Assembly (NCBI GenBank): GCA_023392515.1
Contig: JAEVYX010000071.1
Coordinates: 1-32,302 of the forward strand
Origin: Bacillota bacterium
GTDB taxonomy: Bacteria; Bacillota; Clostridia; Christensenellales; Aristaeellaceae
DNA length: 32,302 nucleotides
Direction of reading: 5' to 3'
A model generated the notes under the pieces. It searched no databases. It saw only the letters and a program-made list of their open reading frames with translations, and was not told where the DNA came from. Below are positions 6,939-14,302 of the stretch, in pieces. Numbering within the stretch: position 1 is the first letter of the stretch; every line of letters starts with the position of its first letter. A program made the position numbers and the translations under genes.

Positions 6939-7609
6939 ATCTGCTTTTTCCCAAGCAGGCCCGGTGCTATTGCTGCCGGGAGCCGCGCCTTGACATAATG
7001 GGGGATAACCTGTGTCTCCGCTGCCGCACTGCATTGGATAAGCTTGGCAGCCGGGAGATTCTGTTTTCCGCGGAAGGCGTGGAACATGTGTATGCGCCTT
7101 TTCCTTACACAGGGGAGGTGCGGGAACTGGTGCACTGCCTGAAATACACCTGTGTCCGGGATGTGGCGGTTCTGCTGGGCGCAAGGATGGCTGCCTGCCT
7201 TCCCCCGGATGTCCGGTATGACGGCCTGGTACCCGTGCCCCTGCACAAAAAGCGGCTGCGGGAACGGGGGTTCAACCAGGCTGCATTGCTATGCGAAGAA
7301 ATTTCAAAGGCGAGGGGGATCCCCATCCTGCCGGCCCTTGCCAGGGTGCGCGATACACCTCATCAAACCAAACTGCACAAGTCCCGGCGGCTTGAAAATG
7401 CATGGGAAGCCTTTCATCCTTTAAGTAACGTCTCCGGGCTCCGGCTTCTGTTGGTGGACGATGTATGCACCACCGGCAGCACCGCAACCGCCTGCGTCCT
7501 GGCATTAAAAAAGGCCGGCGCGGAATGCATAGGCCTGTGCGTGGCTGCAGTAACGTTGAAGGACGGGAAGGACGTTCAGGGGACGCTGTCCCCCGAAACC
7601 CCTGCCTAA
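6926..7609 (+). CDS. comF: ComF family phosphoribosyltransferase-like protein
   Basis: 227 residues from ATG 6926, with GAAGGAG 8 bases upstream and inside the end of recD2. The N-terminus has a zinc-ribbon-type pattern (CYCC, then CLRC), and the C-terminal half is a phosphoribosyltransferase fold with the PRPP loop LLVDDVCTTGST. ComF proteins are needed for DNA uptake in naturally competent bacteria; in Clostridia the gene is widespread and its role unclear. Coupling to recD2 fits a DNA-processing context. The last residues (VQGTLSPETPA) and the stop are encoded by repeat copy C, so the native C-terminus appears to have been replaced or extended by the repeat. Confidence 0.9.
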   Translation: MDLLNLLFPKQARCYCCREPRLDIMGDNLCLRCRTALDKLGSREILFSAEGVEHVYAPFPYTGEVRELVHCLKYTCVRDVAVLLGARMAACLPPDVRYDGLVPVPLHKKRLRERGFNQAALLCEEISKARGIPILPALARVRDTPHQTKLHKSRRLENAWEAFHPLSNVSGLRLLLVDDVCTTGSTATACVLALKKAGAECIGLCVAAVTLKDGKDVQGTLSPETPA

Positions 7610-7643
7610 GGGATTTCATCCCTTAGGAATTCCTGTATAAGGG
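7576..7643 (+). repeat. Intergenic palindromic repeat, copy C, overlapping the 3' end of comF
   Basis: Same order as copies A and B: GGGGACGCTGTCCCC hairpin (7579-7593), then CCTAAGGGAT-TTC-ATCCCTTAGG (7605-7627), then AATTCCTGTATAAGGG. It supplies the comF stop codon. Confidence 0.85.
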
Positions 7644-7648
7644 ATAAG

Positions 7649-7665
7649 AAAAAGGGGTATACCCC
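7649..7665 (-). terminator. Terminator of the amino-sugar operon
   Basis: On the minus strand, GGGGTATACCCC is followed by TTTTT, 12 bases after the kinase stop. The stem is short, so efficiency may be moderate. Confidence 0.6.
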
Positions 7666-7677
7666 AAGCCGTTTGCA

Positions 7678-8601
7678 TTACAAAGGGGCGGGGGATGTGC
7701 GCATGGCAAGCATGCAGGCGCCGTCCACCGCAGCCCCGGGGGTCAGCACCACAGAAATTTGCGGATAGGACGCATGCAGATGCGCAAGCAGCGCATCCCG
7801 GACAAGCTCATTGTGCTCCAATACGCCGCCCGAGAAGGCCAGCCGGCCATTGTCCAGCGGCATGCGGCGAATAACACTGTCGCACAGTTGAAAAAGTTCC
7901 AAAGCGGCTTTTTGGCAAAGGTCTACGGCCAAAGGGTCGCCTTTTTTTGCGTATTCTGCCACCAAGGGTGCGGCTCCCCCCACCTGGGGCTTTGAAAACC
8001 TATGATGCATGAGGGCCACAAAGTCTTCCGGGCCATTCAGCGAGAAGTAGGAAAGCAGCGCGGGCAGCATGCCCGTTTGAAGGTCACGGCCTTCCAAAGA
8101 CCTGAGCGTGCGGCAAACGGCCTGCCAGCCAATCCAGCAGGCGGAGCCTTCATCCCCCAGCATATAGCCCAAGCCGCCCGCCCGGATCAGAATCCCATCC
8201 TCGCTCCTGGCCAATGCCAGGGAGCCAGTACCTCCAATAAGGCAATAGCCGCTGTAGGCCTTCAGCCCTCCCACAAGGAGGATTTCCCCATCGTTACACA
8301 AGTACACCGGGCAGCTTTCCCCCAACAGCTTGTGAAAGAAAGCCTGCATCAACGCCCGCTCGGCGGGACGGTTCAGCCCCGCGGAGCCCAGGCAGCCGCC
8401 GCGCAGCGCGGACAGGGGAATTTGGGCCTCATCACAGCCGGTTGTGATCAGCGTACGCAGATTTGAAAACACCGTTTCCTCCGGCACGGAAAACAAGTTT
8501 GTGCTGCCGCCGGACACCTGGCTGAGCGCAGTGCCCTCTTCATTGACAATCCGGATGCGCGCACTGGTTCCGCCCCCGTCAACGCCGAAGTAACAAGTCA
8601 T
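7678..8601 (-). CDS. BadF/BadG-type amino-sugar kinase (GlcNAc or MurNAc kinase)
   Basis: 307 residues. The N-terminal phosphate loop GVDGGGTSARI, the middle IGGTGSLALA, and GYMLGDEGSACWIG are the signatures of the BadF/BadG/BcrA/BcrD ATPase family in its N-acetylglucosamine kinase branch. It would phosphorylate an imported amino sugar at O6 with ATP in the cytoplasm. MurK of Clostridium acetobutylicum belongs to this branch and phosphorylates both MurNAc and GlcNAc. The murQ gene at the other side of the locus favours that activity here. The gene overlaps the end of the epimerase gene by 23 bases and is the last of the operon. Confidence 0.8.
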   Translation of the reverse strand: MTCYFGVDGGGTSARIRIVNEEGTALSQVSGGSTNLFSVPEETVFSNLRTLITTGCDEAQIPLSALRGGCLGSAGLNRPAERALMQAFFHKLLGESCPVYLCNDGEILLVGGLKAYSGYCLIGGTGSLALARSEDGILIRAGGLGYMLGDEGSACWIGWQAVCRTLRSLEGRDLQTGMLPALLSYFSLNGPEDFVALMHHRFSKPQVGGAAPLVAEYAKKGDPLAVDLCQKAALELFQLCDSVIRRMPLDNGRLAFSGGVLEHNELVRDALLAHLHASYPQISVVLTPGAAVDGACMLAMRTSPAPL

Positions 8602-9775
8602 GCTCCATCTCTCCCAGCCATTGCTCGCAGGTCATCAGCATCCGGGGCAGGTGGTAAAATCCCTTCCATTTGCCGCCTTTCAGCCCAAAGGCAGGTTCAC
8701 CCTCCCTTGTAAGATAGCCGTACCATTCACCGTATTCCTTGTCGGAGAATTGTGAAAAGGAGTATTCATGAAGGCGCAGAAACCAATCCAGATGTTCCTT
8801 TTTCCCTAACAGCTTATAAGCCAGCAAAAAGGCGCACAACGCTTCGGCATGAACCCACCACAGCTTCATGTTGGACTCCAGCTTTTCTGTAGGCCGGTTT
8901 TCATAATCCATATAGTAGAAAATCCCGCCGTACTTCTGGTCCCAGCCCCGTTCCACACACCAAAGCATAACCTCTGCGGCTTCTTCTACAATATCCTGCC
9001 GGCCCATGCCGTTGGCCACATCCATCATAAACCACAATACTTCCAGCGCGTGGCCGGGGTTTAAAAGGCGGCCTTCCATCACATCAAAAAGGTGACCCCC
9101 GTCGGGAAGCACCCGCTCAAACATCATTTTTCGCTCATGGTCGATATGCCGGCGGCGGATGATATCCAAATTCTGCGTAATAATAGGGGCCAATTCACCC
9201 TCCGGCAAAACCCCGCTCAATTCCCTTGCCATCATCATCTGGATCATGGGGAGGGCCATGGCGCACAAGTTCCTTGCCCCGGGAAGCTGCTTGGTCCATA
9301 CGCCCTTGGGATTGTCCTTGCGCACCTGAATGCGACGGTATAGGGAAAGAGCCTCTTCCTTTGCCCTTTCTTCACCTGTTACTTTATAGTACTCGGAAAA
9401 AGCGGTACACATAAAGCAATCGGAAAAGATGTTGTATGGGGCTACCAGGGGCTTTCCTGTGCGGTCCATAGAGAAATAGAAATCGCCGTTTTCCGCCCGG
9501 CCATGCTTGCGCATAAAATCAAGGCCAAGCTGGGCCGCCTTCAGCCATTCGGGACGGGTGCCATAGACGGAGCAGAGCTTTAAGAACATAAAGATCTCCC
9601 GCCCCTGCATCCAGGCAAACTTATCGGTGTCAAATACCGTGCCATCCCTGTCCAGGCAGGCGAAATAACCGCCGCGCTCGGTGTCCAGGGAATGGTTGAG
9701 CCAGAAGGGAATCACGCTTTGAAAAAGCTCGTCCTTATATTGGGCGCGCAGGGATTGAATTTGACTAAGTTCCAT
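8579..9775 (-). CDS. AGE family sugar 2-epimerase (N-acylglucosamine 2-epimerase-like)
   Basis: 398 residues, the usual length. Start ATG 9775 follows GGGAGG with 7 bases of spacing. Family features of the alpha/alpha-barrel are visible: GGYFACLDRDG near the N-terminus, GHALEVLWFMMD in the middle, and KLWWVHAEALCAFL toward the end. Characterised members interconvert GlcNAc and ManNAc or epimerise other free sugars, such as mannose or cellobiose. Set between an ABC importer and a GlcNAc-type kinase, GlcNAc/ManNAc interconversion before phosphorylation is the natural guess. It is atypical for a MurNAc locus, and no sialic acid lyase is nearby. Family firm, substrate inferred. Confidence 0.82.
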   Translation of the reverse strand: MELSQIQSLRAQYKDELFQSVIPFWLNHSLDTERGGYFACLDRDGTVFDTDKFAWMQGREIFMFLKLCSVYGTRPEWLKAAQLGLDFMRKHGRAENGDFYFSMDRTGKPLVAPYNIFSDCFMCTAFSEYYKVTGEERAKEEALSLYRRIQVRKDNPKGVWTKQLPGARNLCAMALPMIQMMMARELSGVLPEGELAPIITQNLDIIRRRHIDHERKMMFERVLPDGGHLFDVMEGRLLNPGHALEVLWFMMDVANGMGRQDIVEEAAEVMLWCVERGWDQKYGGIFYYMDYENRPTEKLESNMKLWWVHAEALCAFLLAYKLLGKKEHLDWFLRLHEYSFSQFSDKEYGEWYGYLTREGEPAFGLKGGKWKGFYHLPRMLMTCEQWLGEMEHDLLLRR

Positions 9776-9789
9776 GGTAGGGCCTCCCG

Positions 9790-10644
9790 TTATTTGATAG
9801 CGCCGGCTGTCATGCCCTTGATAAAATACTTGGACATGGACAGGTACAAGATGAGCATCGGCACAATGGCCACACACAAGCCGGTAAACAATAAATCCCA
9901 CTTGGTGGCGTGCTGGCCGATAAAACTGCTGAGCCCGATGGATAAGGTTTTGTATTGATTGCTCTGCAAAAATGCCAAGGGGAAGAAAAAGTCGTTCCAG
10001 ATAGGCACTGCATTATATATCGTGACAAGTGCAATGGATGGTGCGGCTATGGGCATTACAATCTGCCAATAGATGCGCAAGTCACTGCAGCCGTCAATCC
10101 GTGCGGCCTGCTCCAACGCCGATGGAATGGTACGCATGAAGCCTGCCAGGATGAACACCGTAGAAGGAATTCCCATGGCGATAAAAATCAGGATCACGGA
10201 CAAGGGATGATCCACCAGCCCCAGGCCCTTGATAATCAGGAACAAGGGGATGATGGCTGCCTTGAGAGGCAACATGATGCCGCTTAAGAACAGCATGTAA
10301 ACAAATGTGCTGCCCTTGAAGGTGTACCGGGCCACCCCATAGGAAGCCATGGAACCAAACAGCACCACGAATACCATAGCAATCAGCGTATAAAGAAGAC
10401 TGTTGCCAAAATACCGCCCAAAGCCCTTATCCACCCAAATGGTGACATAGTTGGTAAAGGAAAAACTATCGGGCAGGGAAAAAGGCGTTTGCATAATGGA
10501 ACGTGTGTTTTTGAACGAGGACATAATCATGTTGAACAAGGGGTAAAAAACCATAAGCACATACCCTGCCATCAACAATTGGCAGAAGACAAGGAATACT
10601 TTCTTGCCTGTAGACGCGGTTCTGAAGCGGAAATCCGTGGTCAT
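9790..10644 (-). CDS. Carbohydrate ABC transporter permease (MalG-like)
   Basis: 284 residues with about six hydrophobic segments. The EAA loop, EQAARIDGCSDLRIYWQIVMP, lies before the last two segments. This is the MalG/CUT1-type inner-membrane subunit. Start ATG 10644 follows GGAGGTGG, and its ATGA overlaps the stop of the partner permease. The first segment, LLMAGYVLMVFYPLFNMIMSS, is typical of the family. Confidence 0.92.
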   Translation of the reverse strand: MTTDFRFRTASTGKKVFLVFCQLLMAGYVLMVFYPLFNMIMSSFKNTRSIMQTPFSLPDSFSFTNYVTIWVDKGFGRYFGNSLLYTLIAMVFVVLFGSMASYGVARYTFKGSTFVYMLFLSGIMLPLKAAIIPLFLIIKGLGLVDHPLSVILIFIAMGIPSTVFILAGFMRTIPSALEQAARIDGCSDLRIYWQIVMPIAAPSIALVTIYNAVPIWNDFFFPLAFLQSNQYKTLSIGLSSFIGQHATKWDLLFTGLCVAIVPMLILYLSMSKYFIKGMTAGAIK

Positions 10645-11558
10645 AGTTCCACCTCCTTGGACCGGGTGAGCGCGATAGAGCCCAGAGAGATAAAGAAGGT
10701 CATGCAATAGATCACAACGGCTATCGCCGACCCGATACCAATTTCAGGGGCGCCGGAATCCACCGAGCCAAAGGCAGTACGGTAAAACAGCGTGCCGATG
10801 GTATCTGTAGCATAATTAGGCGCACCGTCCAGGCCCGCCATGGTATAGACTTGTTCAAACACGTTCAGGCTGCCGATAATGGTAAGTACGGTGATCGTCG
10901 TAATAGCGGGAATGATCAGCGGAAGAATAATCTTAAAAAACAGGCGTCCTTCGCCGGTTCCGTCCAGTGTGGCCGCCTCAATACAATCTTGGGGTACATT
11001 GTCAATGGCGGTCATGAACACCAGGGATGGGAAACCGACCCAGCGCCAGATATTTACAAGGATTATGGAATAAGTAGCAATGGATTCTTCACCAAGCCAG
11101 GCCCGTTTTAAATCGCTGCGGCCGATGAGGGCGAAGAAAGCGTTCAGCATGCCGTTGGGCCTCAAATACAGGCCCCACAAAAAACCTACGGCTATAATGG
11201 AGAACAGCACGGGAATAAAAAGCACACGGCGGTAAAATTGGCTCCCGGCAATATTGCGGCTCAAAAGATACCCAAAGAAAAGCCCTGTGCAGTTTTGCAA
11301 AAGCATGGTGATGATAAACCACTTGGCATTGTTGCCAAGCGCATTCAAAAAGCGCTGCTGGTACGGAAACCCAGAAAACAAAGAACGGAAGTTGCCAATG
11401 CCGATAAAATCCCCCCGGATCAATTGATTCCAGGAGAACATGCTGTTGAATAAGGACAAAAACAGCGGAAGCAGTATGAAAATAATTACAATACTCAATC
11501 CAGGCAATATAAAAAACGTAAGCCACCCGGCCTTTTTCCAGTCGAAGGGTTTTTTCAT
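10641..11558 (-). CDS. Carbohydrate ABC transporter permease (MalF-like)
   Basis: 305 residues from ATG 11558 behind GGAGGTG. The first helix is GWLTFFILPGLSIVIIFILL, and the EAA loop EAATLDGTGEGRLFFKIILP precedes the last helices. It forms the translocation pore with the next gene, with which it overlaps by four bases. No ATPase gene is in the operon, so the pair probably uses a shared MsiK/UgpC-type ATPase encoded elsewhere. Confidence 0.92.
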   Translation of the reverse strand: MKKPFDWKKAGWLTFFILPGLSIVIIFILLPLFLSLFNSMFSWNQLIRGDFIGIGNFRSLFSGFPYQQRFLNALGNNAKWFIITMLLQNCTGLFFGYLLSRNIAGSQFYRRVLFIPVLFSIIAVGFLWGLYLRPNGMLNAFFALIGRSDLKRAWLGEESIATYSIILVNIWRWVGFPSLVFMTAIDNVPQDCIEAATLDGTGEGRLFFKIILPLIIPAITTITVLTIIGSLNVFEQVYTMAGLDGAPNYATDTIGTLFYRTAFGSVDSGAPEIGIGSAIAVVIYCMTFFISLGSIALTRSKEVEL

Positions 11559-11668
11559 GACCGCACCTCCGGGAAAGATTGCGTATAACGATTCTACAGG
11601 CATGCCCCTCCGGGGAAAGCAGAATGCATAGTGGGGATTCCCAGATCAGCAGCCGCCTTTGGGGATAT

Positions 11669-11705
11669 GTTATGAGGAAACCGGCAGGGCCGGTTTCCTC
11701 ATAAC
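11669..11705. other. Long perfect hairpin between the binding-protein and permease genes
   Basis: Arms GTTATGAGGAAACCGGC and GCCGGTTTCCTCATAAC pair over 17 bp around a 3-base loop. No U-run follows on either strand. It starts 18 bases after the binding-protein stop, so it may protect the 3' end of that message or reduce transcription into the permeases. Confidence 0.75.
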
Positions 11706-11722
11706 AAAACACTAAGAAAGTA

Positions 11723-12979
11723 TTATTGGAAGGGAGTGTAGTAGGTGGCAATACCTTCTTGAACCTGCTTGCATACTTCCTCTACGGTGAGGGTATCAGC
11801 CATCAAGCCCTGAGCCGCCGCCTGGAACAGGGACGAACCGGTGGGCTGCTGATAGCGGAAGCCAACCAGGAAGATGTAGGGGGTGCTGTTCTTTTGCAGC
11901 TCAAGCACCTTGGCAATGAAGGGATTGGCGGATACATCCACGCCGGGCACGGAGGAAACCATGGACAGATCATTCACAATCGCCTCGCCAAAGGCGGGGG
12001 AAGCTAGGAATTTCAGGAATTTCACAGCGGCATCCTGCTTCTTGCTGGCAGAGTTGATGGAGAAGTTCATATCCGCATACACGGATACATAAGCGGGGTC
12101 TTCCGCCGTGGCGCCGGGAACGGCAAAAATGTCGAACTTCAAGTCCGGGTTCTGGGCGGCAAAGGTGCCTGCCTCATAGGAGCCGCCGACGAAGTGTGCG
12201 CTCATCTCGTTGATGAAGCTGGCCTGCATGTCGGTGTAGGCAACGCCGGTGAACATATCGGGCATATAAGGAGCCAGTTCCTTGATTTTGGCCACTGCGT
12301 TTACGAAGATGGGATCGGTGAAGGTCACTTCGCCTTTGACTACCTTGTCAAAGAAATCGTTTCCGCCGTAGAAGGAGGGGCCTACGCCGCCAAACAGGAA
12401 CTCGCAGCACCAGCCTTCTTTGGTACCATTGGCCAGGGGATCGTATCCAGCGGCCTTGGTGGCTTCCAGGTTGGCAATGAATTCGTCCCAGGTCTTGGGC
12501 ACGGTCAAGCCAAGCTTTTCATAAATCGCCGTATTATAGTAGCAAAGCATGGTCTGGCTGACTGCGGGCACGCCGTATACTTTGCCGTCGGTGATGGAGG
12601 TGGCGCCTTTCAATTTCTGGGCGTCAAAGTCCTTTAGTTCGGGGATCAGGTCGTCCAGCGCCAGCATATAACCGGAATCGGCAAATGTCTGCAACCCGCC
12701 GTACGCGCGGCTCATGTAAACATCGGGGCCGCTGGCACCCGCCAGGGAAGAAGCCAGGATCGTGTTGTAATCCGTGTTCTTGATGGTGGTCTGCACAACC
12801 TTGATGTCTGGGTTTTGCGTTTCAAACTCGGCAATCATCTTGTCGTAAAACGCCGCATCCTCCGTGCGCCAGCTCCAGAACTGGAGTTCCACCGGTTCTG
12901 CCAAAGCGGAAGAAGCGGGTACAACAGCCAGCATAGCGAGCATGGCAAGTACCAGGGAAACCACAACGAGTCTCTTCAT
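11723..12979 (-). CDS. Extracellular sugar-binding protein of an ABC importer
   Basis: 418 residues from ATG 12979 behind AAAGGGG. The signal peptide MKRLVVVSLVLAMLAMLAVV ends in SSALA followed by EPVELQFWSWR, the usual start of a family 1 solute-binding protein (SBP_bac_1). There is no cysteine in the signal region, so this is a type I peptidase site and not a lipoprotein site. Later family features include GPDVYMS and KVYGVPAVSQTMLCYYN. It would capture an oligosaccharide or amino sugar outside the cell and hand it to the two permeases. It is the first gene of the operon, with its own promoter and operator-like repeats. The ligand cannot be read from sequence. Confidence 0.92.
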   Translation of the reverse strand: MKRLVVVSLVLAMLAMLAVVPASSALAEPVELQFWSWRTEDAAFYDKMIAEFETQNPDIKVVQTTIKNTDYNTILASSLAGASGPDVYMSRAYGGLQTFADSGYMLALDDLIPELKDFDAQKLKGATSITDGKVYGVPAVSQTMLCYYNTAIYEKLGLTVPKTWDEFIANLEATKAAGYDPLANGTKEGWCCEFLFGGVGPSFYGGNDFFDKVVKGEVTFTDPIFVNAVAKIKELAPYMPDMFTGVAYTDMQASFINEMSAHFVGGSYEAGTFAAQNPDLKFDIFAVPGATAEDPAYVSVYADMNFSINSASKKQDAAVKFLKFLASPAFGEAIVNDLSMVSSVPGVDVSANPFIAKVLELQKNSTPYIFLVGFRYQQPTGSSLFQAAAQGLMADTLTVEEVCKQVQEGIATYYTPFQ

Positions 12980-13005
12980 TGCATGTGTCGCCCCTTTCAA
13001 ATTGT

Positions 13006-13023
13006 ATGAACGATTAGGTTCAT
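13006..13023. promoter_or_regulatory. Inverted repeat just downstream of the binding-protein -10
   Basis: ATGAAC-GATTAG-GTTCAT is a perfect 6+6 inverted repeat starting about 10 bases past the -10, inside the transcribed leader. It is a candidate operator for the divergently encoded RpiR protein. Confidence 0.5.
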
Positions 13024-13033
13024 TGGTACTGCA

Positions 13034-13062
13034 AGGATAGCAAACTGTGATATGGAAGTCAA
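13034..13062 (-). promoter_or_regulatory. Promoter of the amino-sugar import operon
   Basis: On the minus strand, -35 TTGACT (13062-13057), 17 bases, -10 TATCCT (13039-13034). The leader to the start codon is about 48 bases. Confidence 0.7.
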
Positions 13063-13085
13063 TACATTTGCGAAAATAATGTATT
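13061..13085. promoter_or_regulatory. Inverted repeat overlapping the -35 of the import operon
   Basis: AATACATT-N9-AATGTATT, perfect 8-base arms, touching the -35 TTGACT. Either a second operator or an activator site. Confidence 0.45.
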
Positions 13086-13256
13086 TTTTTTCGAACTTTT
13101 TGTGATTAGCTCGCTTTCTTCTCCTTTTGTACTGTCCGGCAAAATGAGCGAAAAAATCGCACGCTTTTCCTTGTTCACCCACGAATACTGTGAAAATTTA
13201 TCAAAAAATGCATTATTAAATGCGCGTATAATTCAATTCGTGCTACGATTTTCATT

Positions 13257-13272
13257 TGTTTCACGGGAAACA
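13257..13272. promoter_or_regulatory. parS/Noc-like palindrome (or RpiR operator)
   Basis: TGTTTCACGGGAAACA differs by one base from the Bacillus parS sequence TGTTTCACGTGAAACA, which is bound by ParB/Spo0J. Its central TTTCACGGGAAA is also one base from the Noc site core TTTCCCGGGAAA. The outer palindrome extends to ATTTGTTTC-N4-GAAACAAAT (13254-13275). The site lies between the divergent promoters of the amino-sugar locus, so an RpiR operator is an equal alternative. The rest of this AT-rich gap (12980-13425) holds the promoters and repeats listed separately, and a small GCATT-ATTA-AATGC repeat at 13210-13223. Confidence 0.5.
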
Positions 13273-13339
13273 AATCCCGAAAAGGTTCGAAACTAGTTAC
13301 ATATAATTTCTACGTATGGAAAAACACCACGGACAGGTA

Positions 13340-13368
13340 TTGTAATTTTTTTCGTTCTTGTGTACAAT
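13340..13368 (+). promoter_or_regulatory. Promoter of the rpiR-murQ arm
   Basis: -35 TTGTAA (13340-13345), 17 bases, -10 TACAAT (13363-13368), about 57 bases before the start codon. Confidence 0.65.
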
Positions 13369-13425
13369 AAGGGAAACCTCCCGAATATGTAGCGCAAAGG
13401 CGCGTGAAAGCAATGGAGGGCCGTT

Positions 13426-14295
13426 ATGGAAAACTGCGTCGTCAGGCTCAGCCAGATGCTGAGGCAGTTATCGCCTGCCGAAAGCCGGGTAGCGCAATAC
13501 TTTATCGATAACACCGCGGAGATTGTCGGAAGGCCCATTGAGCAGGTGGCCGATGCCTGTGCCACCAGCAAAACCACAGTGGTCCGCGTCTGCAAGCAAT
13601 TGGGGTATCAAGGATATAAAGCTTTTTGCGCAGCCTTGTCCGCAGACCTGGCCACCGGCGGACAGGACCGCTTGTCTTACGCCGATGTACGGCCAGGGGA
13701 TGATCTGGACACCATACTCCGCACCGTCTCCCAGCATAACAGGGCCGCCATCGACGACACGGCCCGCATTTTGCCCAAGGAGGAGGTCCGCCGGGCGGTA
13801 GAAGCCATTATCAAAGCCCCTCGGGTGGACTTTTACGGGGTAGGCGCCTCCGGCGTGGTAGCCCTGGATGCACAGCAAAAATTTTTCAGGGTAGGCAAGA
13901 GCAGCCAGACCGCCTTTGACCCCCACGTGCAGGCAGTGCTGGCTTCATGCCTTTCAAAAGGGGATGTCGCGGTCATATTCTCCTATTCCGGAGAAACGCT
14001 GGACACCTTGGACACCATGCAGTTTGCCAAGGATGCGGGGGCGACCATCATTTCCGTCACCCGCTACGGGTCCAACCGGCTCAGCCGGGCGGCGGATATC
14101 CCGCTGTACGTAGCCTCTTCGGAAATGCTTGTGCGTTCGTCGGCCATGTCCTCCCGAATCGCCATGATGCATGTGGTGGACATTTTATTTTCCGGCGCGG
14201 CAACCCAGGCCTACGAAGAGTACAAGCCTTATCTGGATAAGACCCATCTGGCAGGCCGCCAAAAGAGGCGCCTGCAGCGGGAAAGAAGAAAGTGA
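13426..14295 (+). CDS. RpiR/MurR family transcriptional regulator
   Basis: 289 residues from ATG 13426 behind GGAGG. Residues 1-75 form the RpiR-type helix-turn-helix (LSPAESRVAQYFIDN, then ATSKTTVVRVCKQLGYQGYK). Residues 125-255 form a SIS sugar-phosphate-binding domain (FYGVGASGVVALDAQQKF, VIFSYSGETLDTL, ISVTRYGSNRLS). RpiR proteins sense a phosphosugar; MurR of E. coli senses MurNAc-6-P and controls murQ. Here the gene sits seven bases before murQ and diverges from the import operon, so control of both arms by MurNAc-6-P or GlcNAc-6-P is a fair inference. The inverted repeats in the shared gap are the candidate binding sites. Confidence 0.9.
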   Translation: MENCVVRLSQMLRQLSPAESRVAQYFIDNTAEIVGRPIEQVADACATSKTTVVRVCKQLGYQGYKAFCAALSADLATGGQDRLSYADVRPGDDLDTILRTVSQHNRAAIDDTARILPKEEVRRAVEAIIKAPRVDFYGVGASGVVALDAQQKFFRVGKSSQTAFDPHVQAVLASCLSKGDVAVIFSYSGETLDTLDTMQFAKDAGATIISVTRYGSNRLSRAADIPLYVASSEMLVRSSAMSSRIAMMHVVDILFSGAATQAYEEYKPYLDKTHLAGRQKRRLQRERRK

Positions 14296-14302
14296 GCACA
14301 CC

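Noticed and set aside
8579..12979. Reading the import operon as a sialic acid locus because of the AGE epimerase
   Set aside because: No NanA lyase, NanE or sialidase is present, and murQ with an RpiR regulator points to MurNAc/GlcNAc.
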